Part shown: positions 32,638 to 44,338 of the stretch, piece after piece
How positions within the stretch are numbered: the first letter of the stretch is position 1
Layout of the letters: each line of letters begins with the position of its first letter
DNA from: Hydrangea macrophylla
Taxonomy: Eukaryota > Streptophyta > Magnoliopsida > Cornales > Hydrangeaceae
Direction of reading: 5' to 3'
DNA: 64,000 nt
Assembly: GCA_033977485.1 (NCBI GenBank)
Contig: CM066994.1
Coordinates: forward strand, 12,712,001 to 12,776,000
Position numbers and translations under genes: made by a program
The notes under the pieces: generated by a model
Databases searched by the model: none
Seen by the model: the letters and a program-made list of their open reading frames with translations, nothing else
Told to the model about the DNA's origin: nothing

Positions 32638-35600
32638 CAAAAAACTATGGCGAGTAACTCTTTCTTCGTCGTGGAGTAGTTGGTTTGAGCATCATCTAAA
32701 GTGCGGCTCGCATAGTATATAACATGGGGCTTTTTGTCTTTTCTTTGCCCCAAAACGGCTCCGATGGCATAATCACTCGCGTCGCACATTAATTCGAATG
32801 GAAGACTCCAATCGGGAGGTTGCATAATTGGTGCGGAAGTGAGTAATGCCTTGAGCTTCTCAAATGCTTCTTGGCAATCCTTGGACCACTCGAAAGGGAT
32901 GTCCTTAGCCAAGAGGAGACACAACGGTCTCGAGATCGCGCTAAAGTCCTTTATAAACCTACGATAGAAACCTGCGTGGCCCAAGAATGACCTAATGTCT
33001 TTGACATTCCTAGGAGGGGGGAGGTTGGAAATGACATCAATTTTGGCTTTGTCAACTTGCATTCCCTCGCTAGACACAATGTGGCCCAGTACAATCCCTT
33101 GTGTCACCATGAAGTGGCACTTTTCCCAGTTAAGAACGAGATTCTTTTCTATACATCTCTTGAGAACCTTCTCGAGATTCCCAAGACATTCATCGAACGA
33201 ATCTCCAAAGACTGTGAAGTCATCTATGAAGACTTCCAAATATTTCTCCACCATATCACTAAAGATACTAAGCATGCACCTTTGAAAGGTCGCTGGAGCA
33301 TTGCAAAGTCCAAACGGCATCCTCCGATAGGCAAACGTGCCAAAGGGGCAAGTGAAGGTGGTTTTTTCTTGGTCCTCCGGGGCTATTTCAATTTGGTTGT
33401 ACCCCGAGTAACCATCTAGGAAGCAGTAGTGCTTGTGGCCCGCCACTCTTTCTAGGACTTGATCAAGGAAGGGCAAAGGGAAATGATCCTTTCTTGTGAC
33501 CGAATTTAGCTTCCTATAATCAATACACACACGCCACCCTGTGGTGGCTCTAGTGGGGACCAACTCTCCACTCTCATTCTCAATAACGGTAATCCCTGAC
33601 TTCTTAGGGACCACTTGGGTGGGGCTCACCCATTCACTATCGGAGATGGGATAGATTATCCCCACATCCAATAACTTGATGACTTCCGCCATCACCACCT
33701 CTTTCATATTCGGATTGAGCCTCCTTTGCATTTGACGTGAAGGTTTGGCTTCATCCTCTAGATAAATCTTGTGGGTGCAAATCTTCGGAGAAATGCCCCT
33801 CAAGTCCGCTATGCACCACCCTATGGCACTTTTGTGTTCCTTCAAGACCTTCATCAATCTCCCTTCTTGACAAGGGTCAAGTTGGGACGACACCACTACC
33901 GGAAAACTCTCGCTCTCTCCCAAAAAGGCATACTTGAGCTCACTAGGCAAGGTCTTGAGCTCAAGTTTGGGTATGACAACATTAGATGGAAGAGGGAAAG
34001 TGTCCCTCGGAGGTAATCTTTCGAAGTTAGAGGTCCACATGGCCTCTTCGATAATTCGCTCAACACTCGCCTCTTCCTCATCCTCTATTTCCTCACCTCT
34101 CATCTCATTCTCTCGCGCAAACTCGTGAACACACTCAACAATAGCATTATCACTATTCAAGCATTTCTCAACATGTTCGATGCTAGTTATGTTGTCATTA
34201 AGCACATAAGTATGATCAAGAGAAGAAGTGATGCAAGAATCATTAACATCGGAATCACAAGAAAAATTGAAAAAATCTTGCACCAATGAATCAATGAGAG
34301 AGATTTCATAAATTTCATCACCGTCCTCCTCATCGAGATCCGGTTGCTTAAAGAGAGAGAAGATATTTACATCCACAGTCATGTTTCCAAAAGTTAAGCG
34401 CATGAGACCATTCCTACAATTGATTAAGGCATTAACAGTAGCAAGGAATGGCCGCCCTAAAATGATTGGAATTTGTGATTGCTCATTGACCACGGGTTGC
34501 GTGTCAAGCACGATAAAATCCACCGGATAGTAGAAGTTACCAACTTGAACAATGACATCTTCTATAATGCCCCGTGGCATCTTAACGGATCGATCGGCCA
34601 TTTGTAAGGTGACCCGGGTCTCCTTAAGCTCTCCTAGGCCCAACTGGACATACACCGAATATGGAAGAAGATTCACACTAGCACCCAAATCAAGGAGGGC
34701 TCGGTCTATGTGGTGTTGTCCAATCACACATGCTATAGTAGGACAGTCAGGGTCCTTGTATTTGGGTGGAACTTCGTTAAGGATAACGGAGCTCGCATGT
34801 GCGGCCATGTAGGCACTCTTTTTGACGTTAAGCTTCCTTTTAACTGTGCAAAGATCCTTGAGGAATTTGGCATAGGCCGGAACTTGTTTAATGGCCTCTA
34901 AAAGAGGTATATTGATTTCCACTTTGTTAAACAATTCCAAGAATTCATGATTCTTGTTGTTCTCGACCTTCTTTTTGAGCCTTTGAGGGAATGGTGGAGC
35001 GGGATTCAAAAATTCTTGATCCATGAAGTCGGGGACTTTAGGAACATCCTCTTCCCGCTCTAAGTCAATAGGGGACGACGAGTCCCCCTCCTCGAGTTCG
35101 GCTTCAACTCTAACTGGGTGGATTTGTGGTTCTTGAGAGGGCTTTTGGACCTTGTTATCCACGGTTTTTCCACTACGAAGAGTAGTGATTCCCTTAAGAT
35201 GTTCAATGGGACCATTGGAATTGGAGGCCCCACCATTCATTTGCCCTTTAGGATTTTGGAAGGGTTGTGCGGGGAGCTTTCCCTTATCACCTACTTGTTG
35301 ATTCTGGAGCAATTGAGCCAATTGAGCTTGTAAAGCTTGCATTGATTGAGCGTGCGATGATTGCATCGCTTGTATGGATTGCTCAAGTTGGCTCATTCTT
35401 TGGGACAAGCCATGATTATGGTCCTCGAAATTTTTCCGGTGAGGAGGTACATAAGTGGGTGGAGGTTGTTGTCCCCCTTGATTTTGCACAAAAGGGGGTC
35501 CTTGGGATTGAGATACGGGAGCACCAAAATTTTGAGGTGCATACGGTGGTGGGGGTGGTTGATGCGGGCAAAATTGTTGTGCAGAGACATGGGGAGCAAC

Positions 35601-36947
35601 ACTCACCCCTTTGTTATTATGGTAGTTAAGTCCCGGTGCCGACCACCTCCCGGGAGGATTGTAGGCATCATTTTGGGAAGGATTATATCTGGGCCTAACA
35701 TTCATCCCAAGTGCACACGCTTGCTCCAAAGCTTGGTTTTGAACTAGAGGAAGAATGGGGCACTCGTTGGTTGAGTGCTCCGGAGCATAGCAAAGGTAGC
35801 AATGTGACGGATTGACCGGGGCAAGGATTGGGGGAAGAGTGGGAGTCATGGTGACCTTTTGAGACTCCAAGGCTTCCACTTTCCTAGTGAGTTCCGAAAT
35901 GGAGTCGGCCTCACTTGGCCCTTGGAAGAGATTATGGTTCAATGGGGCCACGGTAACCGGCAAGGTTCGGTCATGAGGGTTAGATGCACCCCAACCGCGA
36001 GAAGTTTCATAAACGTATTCAAGATGAGCCTCGGCTTGCTCGGCCTCAAGAGTCAAGAAACTCCCGGCACACATGGTTTCGATTAACTGCTTGGTATTGG
36101 GTTGTAACCCCCCATAACAAATGGAAATTTGACGGAATTTGTCGAAACCATGGTGTGGGCATTTCCTAAGGAGATCCTTAAATCTCAACCAACACTCGGC
36201 AAAGGTTTCATGTTCTCCTTGGGAGAAATTTTGGATTTGTTTAACCAATGCTTGAGTTTTGTGCATGGGGAAAAACTCCTTATAGAATTGCTTTTGTAGT
36301 TCCGGCCATGAGCCTATGGAATTTGGGGGTAGGGTCACCAACCAATCTTTTGCCCTATCCTTGAGGGAAAATGTGAACAATTTGAGCCTTATGAGCTCGG
36401 GTGTGCATCTTTGTTGTTCAAATGTCCCACATATGTCCTCATACTCCCGAATATGCTTGTAGGGGTCCTCGTTCTCTCGCCCATGAAAGTTGGGTAAGAG
36501 ATTGATCATTCCTGGTTTAAATCGAAACACCCCTGCATTGTACGGGAATGTTATGCAAGATGGGGAAGACACGGTCTCGGGTTGAAGGTAATCCCCGATC
36601 GTTCTCCCAAAAGTTTGATCCATTTGAGGAGGTGGAGGGGCGTAAGGATGTTGATAAGGAGGTGGTTGATGCGGCGGATACCTAGGTGGAGGAGCGGGAT
36701 TGTGTTGATCCCATTGCTCCCGATGGAATCGATCCATGGGAGTTTCGCCCTCTGTGGCAAACGTGGCATGATCCGAAAATGCATCAACTACCGGCTCTCG
36801 GTGGCTGGCACTGTGCGAATTTTGAGTGAATGATGGTGAGGATGTGGTAGGGGGCCGCCAAAACGACCCACTACTACTACTAGAAGTACTGACATTAGAG
36901 TTGACTGCAAAGGGGTTATTCATACCTGCGTTGCTCGGATTTGACAT
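32631..36947 (-). CDS. gag-pol: G gag-protease-RT-RNase H polyprotein (frameshifted end)
   Basis: 1438 residues from Met at 36947, 130 bases after the primer site. Gag core ~135-340 ([24 protein letters not shown]); zinc knuckle CX2CX4HX4C near 380 ([14 protein letters not shown]); Gln-rich linker; aspartic protease DLGAS with Asp753; reverse transcriptase ~1090-1290 with catalytic FIDD (Asp1242, Asp1243) and [14 protein letters not shown]; RNase H begins near 1375 ([12 protein letters not shown], Asp1389). The frame stops at 32631 because a T run (AGTTTTTTGC, about 32637-32643) has one base more than the frame requires; RNase H and integrase then continue in the next frame. The protease motif and tRNA-Asp primer place it in the Athila group. 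Confidence 0.95.
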   Translation of the reverse strand: MSNPSNAGMNNPFAVNSNVSTSSSSSGSFWRPPTTSSPSFTQNSHSASHREPVVDAFSDHATFATEGETPMDRFHREQWDQHNPAPPPRYPPHQPPPYQHPYAPPPPQMDQTFGRTIGDYLQPETVSSPSCITFPYNAGVFRFKPGMINLLPNFHGRENEDPYKHIREYEDICGTFEQQRCTPELIRLKLFTFSLKDRAKDWLVTLPPNSIGSWPELQKQFYKEFFPMHKTQALVKQIQNFSQGEHETFAECWLRFKDLLRKCPHHGFDKFRQISICYGGLQPNTKQLIETMCAGSFLTLEAEQAEAHLEYVYETSRGWGASNPHDRTLPVTVAPLNHNLFQGPSEADSISELTRKVEALESQKVTMTPTLPPILAPVNPSHCYLCYAPEHSTNECPILPLVQNQALEQACALGMNVRPRYNPSQNDAYNPPGRWSAPGLNYHNNKGVSVAPHVSAQQFCPHQPPPPPYAPQNFGAPVSQSQGPPFVQNQGGQQPPPTYVPPHRKNFEDHNHGLSQRMSQLEQSIQAMQSSHAQSMQALQAQLAQLLQNQQVGDKGKLPAQPFQNPKGQMNGGASNSNGPIEHLKGITTLRSGKTVDNKVQKPSQEPQIHPVRVEAELEEGDSSSPIDLEREEDVPKVPDFMDQEFLNPAPPFPQRLKKKVENNKNHEFLELFNKVEINIPLLEAIKQVPAYAKFLKDLCTVKRKLNVKKSAYMAAHASSVILNEVPPKYKDPDCPTIACVIGQHHIDRALLDLGASVNLLPYSVYVQLGLGELKETRVTLQMADRSVKMPRGIIEDVIVQVGNFYYPVDFIVLDTQPVVNEQSQIPIILGRPFLATVNALINCRNGLMRLTFGNMTVDVNIFSLFKQPDLDEEDGDEIYEISLIDSLVQDFFNFSCDSDVNDSCITSSLDHTYVLNDNITSIEHVEKCLNSDNAIVECVHEFARENEMRGEEIEDEEEASVERIIEEAMWTSNFERLPPRDTFPLPSNVVIPKLELKTLPSELKYAFLGESESFPVVVSSQLDPCQEGRLMKVLKEHKSAIGWCIADLRGISPKICTHKIYLEDEAKPSRQMQRRLNPNMKEVVMAEVIKLLDVGIIYPISDSEWVSPTQVVPKKSGITVIENESGELVPTRATTGWRVCIDYRKLNSVTRKDHFPLPFLDQVLERVAGHKHYCFLDGYSGYNQIEIAPEDQEKTTFTCPFGTFAYRRMPFGLCNAPATFQRCMLSIFSDMVEKYLEVFIDDFTVFGDSFDECLGNLEKVLKRCIEKNLVLNWEKCHFMVTQGIVLGHIVSSEGMQVDKAKIDVISNLPPPRNVKDIRSFLGHAGFYRRFIKDFSAISRPLCLLLAKDIPFEWSKDCQEAFEKLKALLTSAPIMQPPDWSLPFELMCDASDYAIGAVLGQRKDKKPHVIYYASRTLDDAQTNYSTTKKELLAIVFCS

Positions 36948-37075
36948 TGTGCAAAGCTGTTGATTTTCACCTAAAGGCTACTCCTTCAAAGACACTCAAC
37001 ACGAAAGCAACGAAGGTTAAAAGTAAAAGCACTATAATTAGATACTAAGCGACCTAAGGTTGTTACCAACGCCAA

Positions 37076-37093
37076 TCCCCGGCAACGGCGCCA
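37076..37093 (-). other. Primer binding site of G (tRNA-Asp type)
   Basis: Minus strand TGGCGCCGTTGCCGGGGA, three bases from the LTR; identical to the site of A. Confidence 0.92.
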
Positions 37094-37096
37094 TTT

Positions 37097-38489
37097 TGAT
37101 TACGTCAAAATCAAGTTCTTATTTAACCCTATTAAAAACGTAGTATGTTGGAAGTAGGGTGTCGAGTCCACAGGGATTGGATTGTAACAATGCTTGTTGA
37201 ACGCTTAATAACCAATTACCGTACAAGGAGCAATTAACAAACTAAGAAATAAAAGTGAGTCTTTTCGACTTTGAGTTTGGTTTGGTTTGTACATAATTAC
37301 ACTACAATGACTATTCATCACAAAAAACAAAGGTAAATTTAAGATAAATCTAAGTTTAATTAACAATGGAGGGTCTTGGAGGAGGAGAAATTGAGGTTGG
37401 GGAGCATTCCCCCACCTTGGACCAAACAACTTATGGCTCTCATACTTGTGACACATTCTAGGGTAGAAAATTCCATTGTGACAAACTATCAAACATGTGG
37501 TAGTCAACCAACATGCTAGATAGATGTTCCAATGCAATGCATGGGTATAGGGTTAGAGTTTAGAGATTTAACAACTTCCTATGCTTGACATTGGAAGTGG
37601 GGTCTCAAAACTTCAAACCGTACACCCATGAACTCTAGATATGCTATCAAGTGTGAGAGACCTACAATCAAAACACATGGGTCCAATGGTGGGTTTATGA
37701 TCCCCAACCTACATGATTTAGCTACTCATAATTAAAATGATAACAAAATTTAAGAAAGGGAAAGAGAGATTATACCAACTAGAAAACATCACCATAAATG
37801 CCATAGGAAATCCAAGAGATTCTTCAATTAAAAGCTTCCAAATGTGTAGTACATTCTCTCATTCTTCTCTCTCTAACACTAGATGGAAGTAAATGTGGGT
37901 AGATGAGGAGTAATGGGGGAGAGTGATGAGGGGGAATTAGAGAGGAAGAGCTTACAACCTAAAAACTAAGTAAAAATACAGCTAACCCTAACAAAAACTA
38001 ATCTCTAACTATTTATACCCTATACAAACAATGGCAAAGTTGTAAAACAAACAAGAAGAGATCTTCTGTGGCCGCGGATCGATCCGCGGCAAACAGCCGG
38101 ATCGATCCATTTATCATTTGGGGAAGCAGAATCTCGGCGCCAGAACGCGGATCGATCCCTTCACAACCGCGGATCGATCCGGGTCTTCAGGATTTGCCAG
38201 TGACTTCCTTTTAAACACGCGGATCGATCCCCTCTTTGAGCCGGATCGATCCGCCTCTTCTGAGCTTGATTACTGGCACCTTTCTATACCCAGATTGCCA
38301 CAGAGGTTGGGTTCCACTTCACCCAAGCCTACAAAACCTGCAAGAAAGAGATTATTATTATGAAAAAGTGAACAACAACAAGAATAACAAAAGTGCAATT
38401 TATCCATTAAATCTCCTCGTGTGAGTGACAATTCGTGTCCAATAAGGGTAAAATCATGAAGTTAAAAATGCAATATTGAACACGAATCA
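37097..38489 (-). repeat. 5' LTR of G
   Basis: 1393 bp, same length as the 3' LTR. TATAAATA at 38010-38017 (minus), palindrome array 38073-38253. The CT-rich leader follows on the minus strand, downstream of the TATA box. Confidence 0.96.
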
Positions 38490-38494
38490 GTCCC

Positions 38495-38674
38495 TTTAGT
38501 ATTTTAAGAACAAAACTGCCCCCATATAAATATATATATATATTTCCACATGAAATCAGGATCTCAAATTCAAATCAGTGAATTTCTCACTTTTAACACG
38601 CTTCCTACTTTTGTGAGAAATTCTCACTTTTTACACGGTCCATTTTTTAAGGTTTGCTTAAGAGCCAGACCGTC

Positions 38675-38728
<54 letters not shown>

Positions 38729-38858
38729 ATCTGCTAGAGAGAGAAAGATGAAGACAGAGAGGGAGAAAGAAGAGAGAGAGAGAGGGTCGCAGCCCCTCCA
38801 CCGCCATCGGTGACCACCCACCACCTTCCTCCTCCTCCCCTCTCTACCTCCCTTCACC
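38495..38858. other. Anonymous DNA between G and D3
   Basis: Contains GTGAGAAATTCTCAC-like palindromes (38575-38625), half of the TTTTTTAAGGTYTGCTTAAG arm that is complete at 41456-41584, an AT/GA microsatellite (about 38672-38715) and a GA-rich leader-like stretch. No gene is supported; the 87- and 77-residue frames here are microsatellite translations. Confidence 0.6.
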
Positions 38859-39529
38859 TATATTGTCACGCCCCGGAGCAGCATAAATAGAGAAAAATAA
38901 ATTTCCTTTATGGGTCCATAAGGAATGACAGGTGAAAGTCACTAATAATCCACACCACGCAGTACTAGTCCAAAAAGGCAATAGTAAACAACTGAGAATA
39001 ACACACAGTGCTAACTATTACAAAATATCAAAGTATGGTCCACAGGATCACAACAGGTCTGAAGATAACAAATGCCCAAGTACCCGCTAACAAAAGGTTT
39101 AACAGAACAACCGAAAAGAAATCTAACTATGACATCTTCAGTCTTCAACTGGCATAAGGATAATCTTCCCTGGCGTAACCATCATCGGTGGGGCCTTCCT
39201 CTGGATAATAGTCATCAGTGTACTGGTCATTACCTGTAGAATAAGAGATATGATATTCTGGACGGGGAAAGTCCAGGCAATAAAAAGCCGTCAGCTTACT
39301 GAGAGCTGAGTGAGTATAAACTAACGAGGTACCAATTATCTGAAGTAAACACAAGCTTATGAAAATACGAGTTAACATCTTATTATATCCTTATCTTGTT
39401 CCTCTATTCATTCTTGTAAACCGACCCTTATCGTCTTGTTACTCAAATACCGAACTCAACAGACTCAGATTTCCATGAACAGACTCAATCGTTTAATTCT
39501 AGGGATACACCCTTATTCTGTCCATCGCT

Positions 39530-39845
39530 TTTAAGAGCAATATATCCTGTTCACCGCATGTCATAGACTCCACGTCAGTCTGTCCCCAGCTTTTAAGAAC
39601 AATGGTCCTGTTCACCGCATTTCAGGGATATAACGTTTCGAACAAGGCATATCAATCTATTGCCACGACTCAACGTCATCTACTAGTGATCCCAGCTCAC
39701 CGCTTTTAAGAACAATGGTCCTGTTCACCGCTTTTAAGAGCATATCATAGATCATCCAGTCTATCTTAAGACGTCTTGGTCCAGCTCACCGCTTTTAAGA
39801 ACCATGTATCCGGTTCACCGCTTTTAAGAGCATATCATGACCAAT
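39530..39845. repeat. Tandem CACCGCTTTTAAGA units in D3
   Basis: The phrases TCACCGCTTTTAAGAAC and TTCACCGCTTTTAAGAGC alternate every 40-70 bp. D2 (ATGGCCACGGAGAGGCA), D4 (GATAGTACACATG) and E (GGTGTGTGAG) have different tandem motifs at the equivalent place. Confidence 0.7.
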
Positions 39846-40149
39846 CGTCCATCCACGTACCATTCCCAGAACTTACCAAACCTACTTACGTTCCATTCTA
39901 ACATCGACACATGACAATTCCCAATGTGGCCTGACTACTCGGATTAAAAGAAAACGGATATCAAATTCATATCAGAAATAACACGTCACCCACGTCTTCA
40001 TATTACTTTTTATTCATTATCCATAAATCTTTGGTGTCACATTACTCCTGTCTACCCCATAGTCGCATAATGGAAATTCCAAATCAGAAATCGAACAACT
40101 AAACCTCTTATAAAATAAATAGGCAAAGGAAACCATGTTCTGATTATGT

Positions 40150-40348
40150 CAATTGATTGGGACTAAGTTCAATCGATTGGTATCAAAATCATGTCAATCG
40201 ATTGAGAACATGTCAATCGATTGGTATCTGAAAAGTGTCAATCGATTGAAATCCTATTCAATCGATTGGGATGTCAATCGATTGGAATCCTATTCAATCG
40301 ATTGGGATACAACTGATGTCAATCGATTGAGATTATGTCAATCGATTG
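40150..40348. repeat. CAATCGATTG array 2 of D3
   Basis: Ten sites start at 40150/40170, 40195/40214, 40239/40259, 40275/40295 and 40320/40339 (40150 is CAATTGATTG): five pairs with a 19-20 bp step, pair period 36-45 bp. Confidence 0.92.
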
Positions 40349-40825
40349 ATACTACGTCTTCTCCAGCAGATTGTAAAAACAGCATATTTAAACGTAGAAA
40401 TCATACTCTTATCACATCTAAAGGTCATAACAACTTGTAAATACATCAAATAAAGTGACCAAGTGAGTTAGGACTCACCTAGGGTGCGTTTGGGTGGTTT
40501 CAAAGCTTGAAATCTCCAAGCTCTCTCTTTCCTCCTTCTTTCTTCTCTGTCCAGCTCTCTCTCTGTCTCTCCTTCTTCCTCATTTCTTCTTCTTGTTCTT
40601 CTCTTCTTCAAGTTGCCAAGGTCAGTGTGTGTGTGTGTGTGTGTATATATAGAAATATAGATATATAGATAGATATATGTATGTATATATCTCACAAGAG
40701 GTATGCCTCTCTCTCTCAAGCTGCCCAAAGTGACCCAAGGCCACAAATGAACGAGTATATATAGGGGTTAAGAGTGCCACACGTTTAAAACTGAAGGAAA
40801 GAAGAAAACTTGTCTCAGGTTATGT

Positions 40826-41036
40826 CAATCGATTGGGACACAAGTCAATCGATTGGCAACAGATATTTGTAGTCAATCGATTGGAAACAATGTCAATCGA
40901 TTGGAATAAATGGCAATCGATTGGGATAATGACACGTCATCATTTTTAGTCGGTTGAATGTCAATCGATTGGGATACTTATCAATCGATTGGTATCTAAA
41001 AAGTGTCAATCGATTGGGAAACTTATCAATCGATTG
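40826..41036 (-). promoter_or_regulatory. CAATCGATTG array 1 of D3, upstream of TATA
   Basis: Nine sites start at 40826/40846, 40874/40894/40914, 40962/40982 and 41007/41027, every within-group step exactly 20 bp. The first site is 63 bp upstream (minus sense) of TATATATA at 40756-40763. Confidence 0.92.
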
Positions 41037-41134
41037 GTATCAAAAATTACTAAAAGGAAGAGAAAGTTTATACGAGTATAGAAATGAAATACCAGGTCTT
41101 ATTAATATACCAAAATACAGGGTATTACATATAT

Positions 41135-41455
41135 CAACCATGCACCACCATCTCCGGCCACCCCTCTCCGCCGGTGACCACTCTGTGGACAAATTACTCA
41201 CTAATTCATGAGAAAAAAATCAAAATATTTCACAAGAATCGAATCATTTTAGGCGCGAAAATTCGATTTCACCTTTATTCTCGGAAATGCGAGTGAAAAG
41301 AAAGGTTTCAAATTTGCAACCGATCATCAACAAAATCAACCGAACGTGAGACGATACAGAAGACGATCACTCTGAAGTGGTTCATGGATTTGATGCATTC
41401 ATCGACGGTTATGCCATAGATTTACTTACTTCCACGAATTTGTATACACAGTCCG
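41135..41455. other. Anonymous DNA after D3
   Basis: 321 bp. Continues the sequence interrupted by D3 (proline/arginine-codon-like CACCACCATCTCCGGCCACC). No supported gene. Confidence 0.5.
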
Positions 41456-41584
41456 GATCTTAAGCGGACCTTAAAAAACGGACTGTGTAAAAAGTGAAAA
41501 ATTCTCACAAAAATGTGAGAATTTATCATATTTTGAAATTTTTTTAGGTCCGTTTTTTAAGGTCTGCTTAAGATCTGGACCGTT
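41456..41584. mobile_element. Small hairpin element (MITE-like)
   Basis: Inverted arms CGGATCTTAAGCGGACCTTA (from about 41456) and, at the right, TAAGGTCTGCTTAAGATCTG (from about 41560) fold into one long stem with a small GTGAGAA loop region. A related single arm is at 38640-38670. No target duplication was identified. Confidence 0.5.
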
Positions 41585-41629
41585 TGAATACATATATATA
41601 GTATTGATGAGGATCTCCTTATTGTATAG

Positions 41630-42545
41630 GCTGTAAGAAATTCCTTACGTGTTATTTAGATGAAGTTAGTGAGAAATTTATCACTTTAATAGGCTGTAAT
41701 AAATTGCTCATTTGTTATATTGTGAAATTAGTGAGAAATTTCTCACTTGTATGGGCTGTAAGAAATTACTTCCTTATTGTATGTAGATTAAATCAGTGAG
41801 AATTTTTCACTTGTATAGACTGTAATCAATAGATAATGTGTTATGTAAATGAAATTAGTGAGAAAGTTCCAACAAAAATTGAGAAATTCCCACATCACTT
41901 TGTTAAACCGAAAATCCCTTGATTATAAGGATATTAATTCCCTTATCCATGATCTCCTAAAAATACGTTTCCCAAAACTGCATATAACACAATTTTTTGA
42001 AAGTTTTTTGAATATACAAAGTAGTATATACCAAAAAAAAAGTGAGAAATTATCACATTACTCTGTTAAATCCGAAATCCCTTAATTTTAAGGATATTAA
42101 TTCAGTGAGAAATTGCTCAAAAGCAAATTGAAAATCAATAAAAACTAGTGAGAAATTTCTTAGAAGTTTCTTACACTTTGATTTATATATGCTTCTTATA
42201 TTTTGTCATAGGAAATTTGATTTACTACCATTATGCTTTTTCCACATTGTATGTAGATTAAATTAGTAAGAAATTTCTCACTTGTATAGACTGGAATCAA
42301 TAGATCATTTGTTATGCAAATGAAGTTAGTGAGAAATTTTGCACCAAAAAAGTGAGAAATTCCCACATCATTCTGTTAAATCAAAAATCCCTTGATTTTA
42401 GGGATATTAATTCCCTTATACACGATCTTCTAAAAATACGTTTTCCAAAACTGCATATAACACAATTTTGGAAGTTTTTTGAATATATATAATAAAAAAT
42501 AAAAAAAAAGGTGAAAAATTCTCACTTTACACTGTTAAAAACCGA
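41630..42545. repeat. Dispersed GTGAGAAATTTCTCAC palindrome repeats
   Basis: About a dozen copies or near-copies of the 16-bp palindrome GTGAGAAATTTCTCAC occur between 41630 and 42545, often inside a longer unit with ACTTGTATAGRCTGTAA and with GGATATTAATTCCCTTAT. Units are irregular (60-120 bp). Similar sites lie at 38575-38625, on the other side of D3. Confidence 0.75.
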
Positions 42546-44338
42546 AATCCCTTAATTTTTGGGATATTAATTCCCTTATCCATTATTTTCTAAAAAAATG
42601 TTTCCCATAACTCTATATATATATGTATGTCAAGGGTAAAATAGTTCGGATTTATACTAATCATTTACGAATAGGGATTAATTATTGATTTCTATTGTAA
42701 ATTAAGGATTAATTTCTATACACCAAACCAAGTCAGGATCAATTCCTATTAATAGCCATATTTAGAGACCAAATTGTATATTTCTTTACCTTCGATTTCT
42801 TCTTATGCTTTTTGGCTTTAAAAAACCCAATAGCTAAAGAAAAAAATAATTATACAAAAAAAATGTTGTAAAAAGGAGAGAGAAGAGGATGGATTGAAAG
42901 AGTGAGTTTTATTTTATGAAAGAGTGAGTTTTATTTCATCATAGCTAATTGTATAGCAGTGTGGGAGTAGTTGGATTTGGAACCAACATTTTGAATCAAG
43001 TGACCGTTGGGTGGCAGACCCATCGTCAGACCATTTGCATAAGCATTCTTTCAATATGCATATATATGCAGTGTGGGAGAGGCACTATTCTATATGCATG
43101 ATGCTTATGCATAAAGGTTGGAGAGATTTTTTTGGGTACAATATTCATAAATGCATAAGATTCTCTTTTGGAGTGAACAATTAATGGTGATTATATGTGG
43201 ATTTATCATGGGTCGGGTTTTGTTGTTGTTTGTTTACCCGTATGAGTTCAATTCAAGTTTGTTGCAAAAATAAGGGCTTGCATGGTAAACTTCTGTTTTT
43301 TTTTTCTTCTTTTTATTTTTTTTTTTTGGAGTAAAAATTCTTTTATATCAAAGTCAATCATAAATTCAAAATTAGAAAAACACAAAATCTCAACGCTGTG
43401 ATGCAAGCACTAAAATTAGTGTAGGTTGAAAAGATAATTTCTATCGGTGATAAAAACTTGAAAATATAGTTTGTTAGTAACAAAGTAATAAAAAGGGAGT
43501 TTTAGTCAAAAATCTTATAAAATGGATTTTTTGTGGTCTTAGGCCCAACATATTATCTATTTTGGCAAAGGTCTCTGGATAGAAAACTTCACGTGAGTAG
43601 TTATGTGAAATTTGAAAATTTCTCTTTAAGTTATACACAACTTTCTATGCGAATTTTATAACTTAAAATTTTGATTTGATAAGTTTTATTATCAGTGTCG
43701 TTTGATCGAAATTAAAAACAGGTTATTATTTAAACTAAAAAAATCTAATAGGAGGGTTTTTTTTATTTTTTTATTTATCAAATTTCCATAAAACTATAAG
43801 TATTTTTATAAGGATATCGATTAGATTGCGAATTAGGTTATCTAAAACGAACACATTATTTAAATAGAAATTTGGTGATAAGTCCCTATCTATCCTAGTC
43901 ATCTAGCCATAAGGACTTCCTCCTTTTTTAGTATAGCAATAAGTCTTTGTCCCCCAAATTTGTGTACCAATAGGTCCTTTGAACCACTTAATTTCCATTT
44001 TATGGACATATTTACCCTTCGATATACAGAGAGACTATATACATGTCTATACATATTTATCCACATTTATGTCATTAAATGGATCAAAATCTGTTATGGA
44101 AGATAGTTTGTTATGCCACTCCCATGATTTAAGCTATTTTAAAACCCTTAGTGATTGCAAACAACCTATCTACATGAATCAAGGAATGTAGTTTTTGTTT
44201 GAATCTTGACATTGTATATTCCAGCAGCGAATCATTCATAGCTTCAAGAGTTTGAAGATATTATACAACTTTTTTTTTTTTTTTACGATCTAGAGATTTG
44301 AAGCTCATCATTTTGAGAATCTATTTTTTTTTTTTTTG
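42546..44338. other. AT-rich anonymous DNA
   Basis: About 1.8 kb with T runs (43300-43327, 44270-44284, 44323-44337) and several AATAGGTCC / AAGTCCTT phrases near 43880-43980. No conserved reading frame, RNA gene or clear element end was found. Confidence 0.55.

Larger units (their letters stand above)
25171..38489 (-). mobile_element. Element G: nearly complete Athila-like Ty3/gypsy retrotransposon
   Basis: 13,319 bp on the minus strand: 5' LTR (37097-38489), tRNA-Asp primer site, gag-pol, internal palindrome cluster and promoter-like unit, third ORF, second purine tract, non-coding 3' region, polypurine tract, 3' LTR (25171-26563). Flanked by perfect GTCCC duplications (25166-25170 and 38490-38494). 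The two 1393-bp LTRs differ at about five sites by eye, all transitions (for example the T/C in ACACATTYTAGGG), so insertion is recent. One frameshift in RNase H is the only obvious lesion. Confidence 0.96.
38864..41129 (-). repeat. Solo LTR D3
   Basis: 2266 bp, plus-strand TGTCACGCCCCGG to GGTATTACA, flanked by perfect TATAT (38859-38863, 41130-41134). Minus order: palindrome array 1 (41036-40826), TATATATA (40756-40763), purine-rich leader, AGGTGAGT (40473-40480), palindrome array 2 (40349-40150), tandem GTTCACCGCTTTTAAGA units (about 39530-39845), double hairpin (39291-39309, 39258-39276), CCGGGGCGTGACA end. End sequence is shared with D1, D2 and D4. Confidence 0.92.
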
